Assembly (NCBI RefSeq): GCF_928392795.1
Contig: NZ_CAKMTJ010000001.1
Location: 372,001-436,000 of the forward strand
Direction of reading: 5' to 3'
Length of the DNA stretch: 64,000 bases
DNA from: Rothia nasimurium
Lineage (GTDB): Bacteria; Actinomycetota; Actinomycetes; Actinomycetales; Micrococcaceae
Shown here in pieces: positions 17,583 through 25,697 of this stretch. Position 1 is the first letter of the stretch. The number at the start of each line of letters is the position of its first letter. Below the pieces are notes generated by a model. It did not search any database, was not told the origin of the DNA, and saw only the letters and a list, made by a program, of their open reading frames with translations. The position numbers and the translations under genes were made by a program.

Positions 17583-18905
17583 ATGGTCAGCGCACTGCGT
17601 ATTGAAGGTGGCACCCCTCTGAAGGGCGAGGTAAACGTCCGCGGTGCTAAGAACCTGGTCCCCAAAGCCATGGTTGCTGCCCTGTTGGGCTCCACCCCCT
17701 CGGTGCTTCGTAACGTTCCCGAAATTAAGGACGTGCAGGTTGTTACCGACCTGGTAGAGCTGCACGGTGTGTCGGTGGACTACAACATGCAGGCTGGCGA
17801 ACTGCGCATGGATCCCTCTAAGGTCTCCGTAGCTAACCACACCGATATTGAGGTGCACGCAGGCGACTCCCGTATTCCGATTCTGCTCTGCGGCCCCCTG
17901 CTGCACACTATCGGGGAAGCCTTTATCCCCGACCTGGGTGGTTGCAAGATCGGTGACCGTCCCATCAACTGGCACCTGCGCGTGCTGGAAAAGTTTGGTG
18001 CCAAGATTGAGAAGCTGCCTACCGGTATCTCCATGAAGGCTCCCGCTGATGGTCTTAAGGGTGCCCAGATTAACCTGGAATACCCCTCTGTCGGTGCCAC
18101 CGAGCAGGTTCTGCTGGCGGCCTCCCGTGCCAAGGGCAAGACCGAGCTGACCGGCGCTGCCATTGAGCCTGAAATTATGGACCTCATCGCCATCTTGCAG
18201 AAGATGGGTGCCATCATTACCGTCGAAACTGATCGCCAGATCATCATCGAAGGCGTCGACGAGCTGACCGGCTTTAATCACGTGGCGATGCCCGACCGTA
18301 ATGAATCAGCCTCCTGGGCTTCCGCGGCCCTGGCCACCGGTGGCGACATCTTCGTGCGTAACGCCAACCAGAAGGATCTTTCCACCTTCATCAACGTCTA
18401 CCGTAAGCTGGGCGGCGGCTTGGACATCACCGATGAGGGCATCCGCTTCTTCCACCAGGGTGGCGACCTCAACCCCCTCTTTGTTGAAACCAACGTCCAC
18501 CCCGGCTTCATGACCGACTGGCAGCAGCCCCTGGTTGTTGCTATGACCCAGGCTAAGGGCGTTTCCGTCGTTCACGAGACCGTGTACGAGAACCGCTTTG
18601 GGTTCACCGACGCCCTGGTGCGCATGGGTGCTACCGTGCAGCTTCACAAGGACTGCCTGGGCCCCACCCCCTGCCGCTTCGGCCACCAGAACTTCAAGCA
18701 CTCAGCCATCATCACCGGTAAGACCCCCCTGCGTGGCGCCGACATCAACGTGCCCGATCTGCGCGGTGGCTTCTCCCACGTGATCGCTGCCCTGACCGCT
18801 GAAGGCACCTCAAACGTCACCGGCGTTTCAGTCATCTCCCGCGGCTATGAGCACTTCGTTGATAAGCTCACCGCCCTGGGCGCTAACTTCGAGGTCACTG
18901 CCTAA
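17583..18905 (+). CDS. murA: UDP-N-acetylglucosamine 1-carboxyvinyltransferase
   Basis: MurA transfers enolpyruvate from PEP to UDP-GlcNAc, the first committed step of peptidoglycan synthesis. The 440-residue protein shows the EPSP-synthase fold motifs: GGTPLKGEVNVRGAKN with the catalytic Lys-Asn (23-24), GDSRIPILLCGPLL and GGCKIGDRPINWHL. The loop cysteine equivalent to E. coli Cys115 is present (Cys121), while mycobacteria have Asp and are fosfomycin-resistant. LRGGFSHVIAALTAEG near the C-terminus is the conserved DLRAG-like region. plsC starts one base after the stop, so murA, plsC, gpsA and ddl probably form one envelope operon. Confidence 0.95.
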   Translation: MVSALRIEGGTPLKGEVNVRGAKNLVPKAMVAALLGSTPSVLRNVPEIKDVQVVTDLVELHGVSVDYNMQAGELRMDPSKVSVANHTDIEVHAGDSRIPILLCGPLLHTIGEAFIPDLGGCKIGDRPINWHLRVLEKFGAKIEKLPTGISMKAPADGLKGAQINLEYPSVGATEQVLLAASRAKGKTELTGAAIEPEIMDLIAILQKMGAIITVETDRQIIIEGVDELTGFNHVAMPDRNESASWASAALATGGDIFVRNANQKDLSTFINVYRKLGGGLDITDEGIRFFHQGGDLNPLFVETNVHPGFMTDWQQPLVVAMTQAKGVSVVHETVYENRFGFTDALVRMGATVQLHKDCLGPTPCRFGHQNFKHSAIITGKTPLRGADINVPDLRGGFSHVIAALTAEGTSNVTGVSVISRGYEHFVDKLTALGANFEVTA

Positions 18906-18906
18906 G

Positions 18907-19680
18907 ATGAGCAAGAACAGCGCTTCTTTGAGTGATATCAAGCCCACCAAGCTGGGGGACGCGGTCTACACCGTAGCCGGTACGCTCTTGCGCCCCCTCT
19001 ACAATCTGCCCATGAAGGCGCAGATTGAGGGGCGGGAGAAGCTACCCAAGAGCGGTGGGTTTATCGTGGTCTCAAACCACCTGACCGTGGTCGACCCGAT
19101 TACCGCAGCCTACCCTCTCTTCCTGGAGGGGGTCCTACCTAGGTTCTTGGCCAAAGAAGCGTTATTTCGGGTGCCGGTGCTTGGCTGGCTCATGCGCCAG
19201 TGTGCCCACATTCCGGTAGCCCGCGGTTCAGCCCGGGCGGGCCAGTCTCTTGAGGTTGCCCAGAACGTTTTGGACGCCGGGGGAGCGGTCATTATCTTCC
19301 CCGAGGGCACCCTGACCAAGGACCCCGAGATGTGGCCCATGACCGGTAAATCGGGGGCAGCCCGCCTGGCCCTCGCTTCCGGGGCCCCGGTCTACCCGGT
19401 GGCTCACTGGGGCGATCAGGACTTCTGGCCTCGCCGCGGGAAACCTCGTTTTGGTTGGCCCCGCAAGAAGGTCAAAATCGTGGTAGGTGATCCGGTTGAT
19501 TTCAGCGACCTGGTGCAGCGTCGCGAAGCCGGTGCTCGCTATACCCACGACGAGCTGAATGCCGTCACCAACCGTATGCTTGATGACGTTACCAGCCTGC
19601 TTGAAGGCCTGCGCGGGGAGAAAGCCCCAGCCGGGCGCTGGAATGCCGTGTTGGACGTCCGCCAGTCACCTGACCAGTAA
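18907..19680 (+). CDS. plsC: 1-acyl-sn-glycerol-3-phosphate acyltransferase
   Basis: PlsC-type enzymes acylate lysophosphatidic acid to phosphatidic acid at the membrane. The acyltransferase motifs are SNHLTVVDP (H-x4-D, about residues 57-65), the Arg of VARGSARAG, FPEGTLTKD and the later APVYPVAHWG. I choose ATG 18907 (257 residues), directly after the murA stop; the longer reading from 18847 would lie within murA. The N-terminus is only weakly hydrophobic, so membrane contact is probably peripheral. It is followed after 22 bases by gpsA, which makes glycerol 3-phosphate, so the two steps of phospholipid synthesis are neighbours. Confidence 0.9.
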   Translation: MSKNSASLSDIKPTKLGDAVYTVAGTLLRPLYNLPMKAQIEGREKLPKSGGFIVVSNHLTVVDPITAAYPLFLEGVLPRFLAKEALFRVPVLGWLMRQCAHIPVARGSARAGQSLEVAQNVLDAGGAVIIFPEGTLTKDPEMWPMTGKSGAARLALASGAPVYPVAHWGDQDFWPRRGKPRFGWPRKKVKIVVGDPVDFSDLVQRREAGARYTHDELNAVTNRMLDDVTSLLEGLRGEKAPAGRWNAVLDVRQSPDQ

Positions 19681-19702
19681 CCGCTAGGGGAGGCCCGCAC
19701 CC

Positions 19703-20791
19703 ATGACCAATGTGAAGCACCAGAAAATCGCTGTTCTTGGAGCAGGCAGCTGGGGCACCGCTTTTGCCAAGGTTCTTGCGGACGCCGCCGCCAGCTCAGG
19801 CACCGACCGGCAGGTTGTGCTGTGGGGGCGTAATCCCACTACGATGGCGGCCATGCAAGAGAGTCGCACCAATGAGGGCTACTTTCCCGGGGTGAAGCTC
19901 CCCGACAGCATGGTGATGACCGCAGATGCCGCTGAGGCTCTGACCGGGGCCAGCATTGTGGTCCTGGCTATTCCGGCCCAGGTGCTGCGTTCCCAGCTCG
20001 AGGTCTTCGCCCCTCTGCTGGAAGAGGACGCCCTGCTGGTCTCCCTGGCCAAGGGCCTTGAAATGGGCACAGGCCTGCGCATGAGTGAGGTCATGGTTGA
20101 GGTGCTGCAAAGCCACCTGATCGCTAGCGGTGCAGCCCCCGAAGCCGTAGAGGCTGTTCCCGGGCGGGTGACCGTGCTCTCTGGCCCCAACCTGGCTAAA
20201 GAAATTATTGCCGAACAGCCCACCACCAGCGTGGTTGCGGCCCTGAGTCAGGATACCGCCCGGGAGATTGCCGCCGTCTGCGCTGCCGACTACTTCCGTC
20301 CCTACACCAACACCGATATCGTTGGCGTTGAAATTGGTGGCCTGGTCAAAAACGTGATTGCCCTGTGCGTAGGCATGTGCGAGGGCAAGCAGTACGGTGA
20401 TAACTCCAAGGCCTCGGTCATGACCCGTGGCTTGGCTGAGACGACCCGCCTCGCTCTGGCCCTTGGCGGTAAGAGCGAAACTGTGAGCGGCCTGGCAGGA
20501 ATGGGCGACCTGATTGCCACCTGCGCTTCGCCCCTCTCCCGTAACCATACCGCCGGTCGGCTCCTGGCTGAGGGGATTGCCCCTGACCAGCTGCACACCG
20601 TCATGACCCAGACTGCTGAGTCCATCAAATCAGCTCCCGTTGTGGCAGAACTCGCGCGAAAAGTAGGGGTAGAAATGCCCATTACCGAGGCTGTCACCGC
20701 TGTGCTCGACCGTAGAATATCAGTTGAAGAATTAGCCCCCGCCCTGCTGGGCCGCACCCTTAAATCTGAGGAAAGCACCCCGGCAGGCTAG
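19703..20791 (+). CDS. gpsA: Glycerol-3-phosphate dehydrogenase [NAD(P)+]
   Basis: GpsA reduces dihydroxyacetone phosphate to glycerol 3-phosphate, the backbone of phospholipids. The 362-residue protein has the Rossmann motif VLGAGSWGTAFAKVLAD (about 10-26), LVSLAKGLE, VLSGPNLAKEI and GGLVKNVIALCVGMCEG with the catalytic lysine. The SGLAGMGDLIATCASPLSRN motif is also typical. AGGGGAGG just before ATG 19703 is the ribosome site. It belongs to the murA-plsC-gpsA-ddl block. Confidence 0.96.
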   Translation: MTNVKHQKIAVLGAGSWGTAFAKVLADAAASSGTDRQVVLWGRNPTTMAAMQESRTNEGYFPGVKLPDSMVMTADAAEALTGASIVVLAIPAQVLRSQLEVFAPLLEEDALLVSLAKGLEMGTGLRMSEVMVEVLQSHLIASGAAPEAVEAVPGRVTVLSGPNLAKEIIAEQPTTSVVAALSQDTAREIAAVCAADYFRPYTNTDIVGVEIGGLVKNVIALCVGMCEGKQYGDNSKASVMTRGLAETTRLALALGGKSETVSGLAGMGDLIATCASPLSRNHTAGRLLAEGIAPDQLHTVMTQTAESIKSAPVVAELARKVGVEMPITEAVTAVLDRRISVEELAPALLGRTLKSEESTPAG

Positions 20792-20832
20792 GGCAGACGG
20801 GGCTTTGCCCCGCCCACGACCCAAAGGACGTT

Positions 20833-21960
20833 ATGACCGAAACCAGCACCAAACCTACTGTCGCCCTGCTGTGCGGTGGGCGCTCGTCGGAGCACTCCAT
20901 CTCACTGATTACCGCCCGAGGCGTCCTCGGGGCTATCGACCATAACAAGTACGATGTGGTCACCATCGGTATTACTAAGGACGGCCGCTGGTACCTGACC
21001 GATGAAGCTGCCCTGATTGAGCTAACCGAGGCTACCGCCCTGGCAGAGTTCCCAGCTACAGGCAAGCAGGTCTTTTTGCCCCTAGGCGGCGGTGATAATC
21101 GTCTGCGCCTGATTGATTCTGCTGATTCCACCAGTGTTGAGCTGGGCCCGGCTATCGACGTGGTCTTCCCCCTACTCCACGGCCCCTTTGGTGAGGACGG
21201 CACCGTGCAGGGCCTGCTGGAAATGGCAGATTTGAAGTACGTAGGCTGTGGCGTTGCCTCGTCCGCGGTTGGTATGGACAAGCATTTCATGAAGGTGGCC
21301 TTTGAGGCCGCTGGCCTGGACGTTGGACCCTACGAGGTTGTGACCCACCGCCAGTGGGTACTTGACCAGGCTGGTGCCCGCGAGCGCATTGAGAAACTGG
21401 GCTACCCGGTCTTTGTGAAGCCTGCCCGTGCGGGGTCCTCCTTTGGTATTACCAAGGTTGATTCGGCTGACCAGCTTGATGCTGCTATTGCTGAGGCCCA
21501 GGCCCACGACCCTAAGCTCGTGATTGAGGCTGGCATTGTGGGCCGGGAGATTGAGTGTGCTGTGCTCGATGGGCACCGTTCTGAGCTGCCTCGGGCCTCT
21601 TACCCCGGTGAAATTGTTGTGGTGGATGAGCAGCACGGTTTCTACGATTTTGAGGCCAAGTACGTTTCGAAGACTTCCGCTGAGACCCGTTGCCCGGCTG
21701 ACCTGCCCGCTGAGGTTTCTGAGCGGATGCGCCAGCTGGCTGTTGAGGCCTTCCTTGCCGTTGACGGTGAAGGCCTGTGCCGCGCTGACTTCTTCTACAC
21801 CGAGGACGGCCGCCTGGTCATTAACGAGGTGAACACCATGCCCGGCTTCACCCCGATTTCTATGTATAAGACCATGTGGGAGAACACCGGCCTGGCTTAT
21901 GGTGAGCTGATTGACGAGCTGATTTCTCTGGCTCTAGAGCGCCCCCTGGGCCTGCGCTAG
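20833..21960 (+). CDS. ddl: D-alanine--D-alanine ligase
   Basis: Ddl joins two D-alanines with ATP for the peptidoglycan stem peptide. The 375-residue ATP-grasp protein has LCGGRSSEHSISLITA at the N-terminus, PLLHGPFGEDGTVQG, the ATP site VFVKPARAGSSFGITKV and the Mg2+ ligands in VINEVNTMPGFTP. The omega-loop segment DFEAKYVS contains the Tyr typical of D-Ala-D-Ala enzymes, with nothing suggesting D-lactate specificity. A strong terminator follows the stop, ending the envelope operon. Confidence 0.95.
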   Translation: MTETSTKPTVALLCGGRSSEHSISLITARGVLGAIDHNKYDVVTIGITKDGRWYLTDEAALIELTEATALAEFPATGKQVFLPLGGGDNRLRLIDSADSTSVELGPAIDVVFPLLHGPFGEDGTVQGLLEMADLKYVGCGVASSAVGMDKHFMKVAFEAAGLDVGPYEVVTHRQWVLDQAGARERIEKLGYPVFVKPARAGSSFGITKVDSADQLDAAIAEAQAHDPKLVIEAGIVGREIECAVLDGHRSELPRASYPGEIVVVDEQHGFYDFEAKYVSKTSAETRCPADLPAEVSERMRQLAVEAFLAVDGEGLCRADFFYTEDGRLVINEVNTMPGFTPISMYKTMWENTGLAYGELIDELISLALERPLGLR

Positions 21961-22007
21961 ACCCGGTAGCGGTGCTGGCCTAAGCCCCGCACCCGTAGCT
22001 GTGAATG

Positions 22008-22045
22008 ACCCCCGGTACCTTACTAGGTGCCGGGGGTTTTTCTTT
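22008..22045. terminator. Terminator between ddl and the DUF3515 gene
   Basis: ACCCCCGGTACCT (22008-22020) pairs with AGGTGCCGGGGGT (22025-22037), one mismatch, followed by TTTTTCTTT. It lies between convergent genes and can serve ddl clearly. Confidence 0.9.
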
Positions 22046-22571
22046 AGCTATCTGTGCCGCTGTCGATACCGGTGAGGGTGTCATCGAGGTTGGTGCACTG
22101 CATCTGCTGGGGTATCTGGGCTACAGCAGATGATAGTTCTGCCAGGACGGTGGACGATGAGACTCTATCTGCATCAAAGGTGACCTGCACCGCGGGGTCA
22201 CGTCCGAAAGTTTCGGCAACCCAGGTGCCGGTGGCTGTTTGCTCGGTGGCAGTGGCAAGTTCTTCGTCGGCGGGTTTGACGATCCAGTCCACCCCGTTGA
22301 CGGAGACACAGGTATCTGAGACGGGGGCTGTGCCGAGCTCGACTCCGCATTTGAGAATGACGGCGCTGGGGTCGCCCCAGGCAGTTGTCGCCTGGGCGGT
22401 GGTTTCGCGCTGGGAGAGTCCACTGACGGTTTCTGGCATAGCAACCAAAGCGTAGGCGCAGGTGGGGTTAGCAGCGTCGGGGGCCGGTTCAAGGGTGACG
22501 GCGCCTGCCCCGCAGCCGGTGAGGCCGAAGGCTGCCAGGAAGAGAATAAGAGGTTTGTGTGGTGTTCTCAC
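22044..22571 (-). CDS. DUF3515 family lipoprotein
   Basis: The 175-residue protein starts with a lipoprotein signal (residues 1-20) ending in the lipobox LTGC, with Cys20 as the lipid-attachment site. The rest is a secreted domain with an Ala/Thr-rich start, a DPAV-type central motif and several cysteines (for example LKCG and DTCVS) that may form disulfides. DUF3515 proteins are actinobacterial, function unknown, and usually lie between ddl and thiL as here. Start GTG 22571 is six bases downstream of TAGAAT on the minus strand, a leaderless arrangement. Confidence 0.82.
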   Translation of the reverse strand: MRTPHKPLILFLAAFGLTGCGAGAVTLEPAPDAANPTCAYALVAMPETVSGLSQRETTAQATTAWGDPSAVILKCGVELGTAPVSDTCVSVNGVDWIVKPADEELATATEQTATGTWVAETFGRDPAVQVTFDADRVSSSTVLAELSSAVAQIPQQMQCTNLDDTLTGIDSGTDS

Positions 22572-22577
22572 CCGGCT

Positions 22578-22583
22578 ATTCTA
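22578..22583 (-). promoter_or_regulatory. -10 of the DUF3515 gene, leaderless type
   Basis: TAGAAT on the minus strand, six bases (AGCCGG) before GTG 22571. Confidence 0.5.
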
Positions 22584-22710
22584 TAACTTTCTTGAGGGCT
22601 TGGAGCTGGTAAGCGGTCTAGCTAGCCGGGGCGGTGGCAGATTCGGTAGGGTAGGGGTAGGGTTGCTCCGGGTACGGCAGCCTGGTTTTGAGCGATGGAA
22701 AGGAGGGCCC

Positions 22711-23709
22711 GTGCAGAAGAAGACCTGTTATGCTGCGGGAACGGCTCTGGCTGTATCCCTTGCCCCCCTGACCCTGCTGGTCGGCTCGACCCTGGCAGGC
22801 TCCCAGAGCGCCTACGCAGCTGATCCAACTGAGAGCTTCACCTCTACGGTGAGCCCTGCCCCCACTGGTTCCTCCCCATCGAGTGACTTGCCGAGTGAGA
22901 GCCCCACCGTCACCGATTCTCCCAGCGCTACCGAGTCACCCGGTCCTGAAACTTCTGCGCCAGAGTCTCCTTCGCCCGAGCCCACAGACCCTGAGCCGAC
23001 TAGCCCAGTGCCCGTTGCCCCAACACCCAGCCCCGAACCGAGTTCGTCCGCCCCCTCGACTCCTGTGCCAGAACCGAGCGAGAACCCGCTTCCTTCGGCT
23101 AACCCTGAACCTGCCCCCAGCCAATCGGCGATTGAGATTCTCCTGCCTCCAGGGGAAACTGCTGACCCTGATGTGACCGGTGGAGCTGCCGGGCTCCCTA
23201 GCCTGCCAGCCCCCCAACCTACGGGGCAGCCTTCTGAGGGTATCGGTCAAACCGACACTAGCCCAGGTTCGATACCGGTTCAGGGCTCGCCTGTGCCCTC
23301 TACCCTGGGCAGTAGTGTTGCTGGTGCCCAGGCTCCTGGGCGAATGGACGCCGATACAAGCCAGCTGGAAAGCTCCCCGGTGGGTGGAACAGTCCTGGGT
23401 ATTTTCTCAAGCAGCCAGCAAGACCCGGGGTACTCAGGGGCACCTGAGTGGGTAGAAGGGTTCTTGAATGCAGCGGTAGCTCAAGAGAAATCTTCCTCGA
23501 CGATTGATCCCAACCAGGCCGCCGGTGTTGCCGGGGCCGAAACCCAGGGGCACCAGGCCGGGGCAGTGACCGGGGGGAGTATCTTCCAGCGCGGCAACAC
23601 CATTATGAACGGTGCCCGCCCCCTGCTGATTTTTACGGGTATTGCCACGGCGGGCCTGGCCCTGGTGGTCTTTAACTTTGTCTGGCGTAACCGTGCGCCC
23701 AGGAACTAG
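22711..23709 (+). CDS. Pro/Ser/Thr-rich surface protein with C-terminal anchor
   Basis: I recognise no family. From GTG 22711 (AAGGAGG at 22700-22706 supports it) the protein has 332 residues. A signal peptide runs over residues 1-34 (CYAAGTALAVSLAPLTLLVGSTLAG, cleavage near AYA-AD). About 170 residues follow that are dominated by Pro, Ser, Thr and Glu, a wall-spanning, probably extended stalk. A short ordered part (QDPGYSGAPEWVEGFLNAAVAQEK) precedes a single membrane helix (PLLIFTGIATAGLALVVFNFVW) and the basic tail RNRAPRN. There is no LPXTG, so it is a membrane-anchored and not a sortase-linked protein. It is seven bases from thiL. Confidence 0.75.
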   Translation: MQKKTCYAAGTALAVSLAPLTLLVGSTLAGSQSAYAADPTESFTSTVSPAPTGSSPSSDLPSESPTVTDSPSATESPGPETSAPESPSPEPTDPEPTSPVPVAPTPSPEPSSSAPSTPVPEPSENPLPSANPEPAPSQSAIEILLPPGETADPDVTGGAAGLPSLPAPQPTGQPSEGIGQTDTSPGSIPVQGSPVPSTLGSSVAGAQAPGRMDADTSQLESSPVGGTVLGIFSSSQQDPGYSGAPEWVEGFLNAAVAQEKSSSTIDPNQAAGVAGAETQGHQAGAVTGGSIFQRGNTIMNGARPLLIFTGIATAGLALVVFNFVWRNRAPRN

Positions 23710-23716
23710 GAGCCCT

Positions 23717-24757
23717 ATGCAGACCGTTGCCCAGGTGAGTGAGGGCCAGCTTCTTGCCCTGTTTATGCCCGTGCTGGCCGAGCACAATGAGCGGGCGGCG
23801 GACGTCCGTGCCGAGCTAGGTGCCCCCGGCGCCCTGGTCCTGGGGCCGGGGGACGACTCCGCTGCCCTCGATCTGCGGGGCGGGCTGACCGTCATGAGCA
23901 CCGACACCCAAACCGAAAACCAGGACTTCCGCCGCAGTTGGCCTTCGGGCTACACAACCGGCGGGTATGAGGTGGGCTGGAAGGCCGCCACCCAGAACCT
24001 GGCCGATATCGCAGCTATGGGGGCTACCCCGGTCACCCTGCTGGTATCCCTCACTCTGACCCCCGATACCCCCGTGAGCTGGGTGCAGGACTTTGCCCGG
24101 GGGATTACCGAATCCTGTACTGCCCAGGGGGCTACCACCTGCACGATTGCCGGGGGCGATATGGGCTCAGGCAGCGAAATCTCGGTAACTGTTACCGCCG
24201 TGGGCCTGACCGACCGACCCATCACCCGAAGCGGTGCCCGCCCCGGGGACGCCATGGTCTTCGCCGGTGCTCTGGGCACCGCAGCTGCCGGCTTAGCCCT
24301 GCTCGACTCAGCCCCCTTCACCGCCACCGAAGAGCTGACCGCCTGCGTCCGCGCCCAGCAGCGCCCCCGCTCGCCCCTTCACCTGGGGCCGGAGGGCGCC
24401 GCCTACCTGACCTCCCTCATGGATGTCTCCGACGGGCTGGTGCGCGACGGCGGCCGTATTGCAGCGGCCTCCGGTGTGGCCCTCGACCTCGACTCGACGG
24501 CCCTGGCCCCCTGGATTGACAGGGTAGGCCCTGCAGCCCTGCTCACCGCAGGCACCCCAGAACAGGCTGACGCCCAAGCCCTACGCTGGGTGCTAACCGG
24601 CGGGGAAGACCACGGCCTACTAGGCACCTGCCCACCTGCACAGATACCGCCCGGATTTACTAGAATTGGTACGGTACAGGCAGGTGACGGAATCACCGTC
24701 GACGGCCGCACCTACACCGCGAAAGGATGGGATCACTTTGAGGCAGGTTCCCGCTGA
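23717..24757 (+). CDS. thiL: Thiamine-monophosphate kinase
   Basis: ThiL phosphorylates thiamine monophosphate to the active diphosphate cofactor with ATP. From ATG 23717 (346 residues; AGGAGC upstream) the family motifs are GPGDDSAAL, STDTQTENQDF, the Ala/Gly-rich NLADIAAMGATP, TIAGGDMGSG and MDVSDGLVRDGGRIA, which bind Mg-ATP. TGGEDHGLLGT near the C-terminus is the usual GGEDYELL motif with His for Tyr. It overlaps the next gene by 20 bases, consistent with translational coupling. Confidence 0.93.
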   Translation: MQTVAQVSEGQLLALFMPVLAEHNERAADVRAELGAPGALVLGPGDDSAALDLRGGLTVMSTDTQTENQDFRRSWPSGYTTGGYEVGWKAATQNLADIAAMGATPVTLLVSLTLTPDTPVSWVQDFARGITESCTAQGATTCTIAGGDMGSGSEISVTVTAVGLTDRPITRSGARPGDAMVFAGALGTAAAGLALLDSAPFTATEELTACVRAQQRPRSPLHLGPEGAAYLTSLMDVSDGLVRDGGRIAAASGVALDLDSTALAPWIDRVGPAALLTAGTPEQADAQALRWVLTGGEDHGLLGTCPPAQIPPGFTRIGTVQAGDGITVDGRTYTAKGWDHFEAGSR

Positions 24758-25697
24758 CTGGTGGCTGAACTGGCTACTGCGCGCTCGCACCCAGCTGGTG
24801 GAGCACCGATCCCTTCTCAACCGCATTAACGTCTTCCCCGTGGCCGATGCCGACACCGGGGCCAACATGGTCGCCACCCTCGGCCGGGCCGCCGACACCG
24901 CAGGCATGGCGGACGAGCCCACCCTCGCCCTCGCCGCCCGGGCAGCCCTGCGCGGGGCCAGGGGAAACTCTGGAACCCTGCTAGCTGTCTGGCTCCTGGG
25001 TCTAGCTGAGGAACTGGGGGAGGCCGGGCAGCTGCTGCCTTCTACTGTTCAAGCTCTGACCCCGCAGGCGCTCGCCGCTGCCTGGGAACGAGGGGCCCAG
25101 CAGGCGTCCGCCGCTCTGAGCCAGCCCGCCGACGGCACCATGCTCACCCTCATGCAGGCTCTTGCTACCTGCCCGATGCCAGATCCTACCGATGAAGAGG
25201 ACCCCTGGCAGGTCTACCTCACGAAGCTACTGGCCGTCTCAGAGGCTGCCCTGCGAGCTACCGCCGAAGCAGACCACGCCCGTAACGGCTGGGTTGATTC
25301 CGGAGCCCTGGGCCTGCACCTGGTCTTAGTGGCCCTGGCAACAGAGCTGCTGGGAGCCGCCCCGCAGGCTACCTACCGCGACCTGCTCCAGGTGGGGGCG
25401 GCGTCCTTACCGCCCCGAAGCACTCGGCAGCGCTCGGCGGCAGAAGCCCGCGTTGAGGTTATGTGCGAGATTTATCTTCCGGTGCTCGAAGTAACCCAGC
25501 TGCGCAGCGCCTTAGAGACGGTCGGGGACTCGGTCTCCATCGCCCAGGTCGAAGCAGGGAATGAGGCCCTGTGGGCTATCCACGTGCACGTCCCCGAGGC
25601 CGAGGACGCCCTGGCCCTCATCCGCGCTGCGGGCAAGCCCCTCAACGTGCGAACCACCTCCCTGGATGACCCCGCCCACCGGGAGCCCAGCCCCTAA
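24738..25697 (+). CDS. DAK2 (DhaL) domain protein, FakA-like
   Basis: The protein carries the dihydroxyacetone-kinase-type L domain (NRINVFPVADADTGANM with the three Mg2+-binding aspartates, and GARGNSGTLLAVWL). Homologues such as FakA phosphorylate fatty acids bound by a DegV partner; no such partner is in this window. I place the start at TTG 24738 (319 residues), because AAGGATGGG lies seven bases upstream and the domain begins shortly after. The frame is also open upstream inside thiL. The C-terminal 90 residues are a second small domain (EVMCEIYLPVLEV...). It ends in contact with recG. This thiL-DAK2-recG order is common in actinobacteria. Confidence 0.8.
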   Translation: MRQVPADWWLNWLLRARTQLVEHRSLLNRINVFPVADADTGANMVATLGRAADTAGMADEPTLALAARAALRGARGNSGTLLAVWLLGLAEELGEAGQLLPSTVQALTPQALAAAWERGAQQASAALSQPADGTMLTLMQALATCPMPDPTDEEDPWQVYLTKLLAVSEAALRATAEADHARNGWVDSGALGLHLVLVALATELLGAAPQATYRDLLQVGAASLPPRSTRQRSAAEARVEVMCEIYLPVLEVTQLRSALETVGDSVSIAQVEAGNEALWAIHVHVPEAEDALALIRAAGKPLNVRTTSLDDPAHREPSP

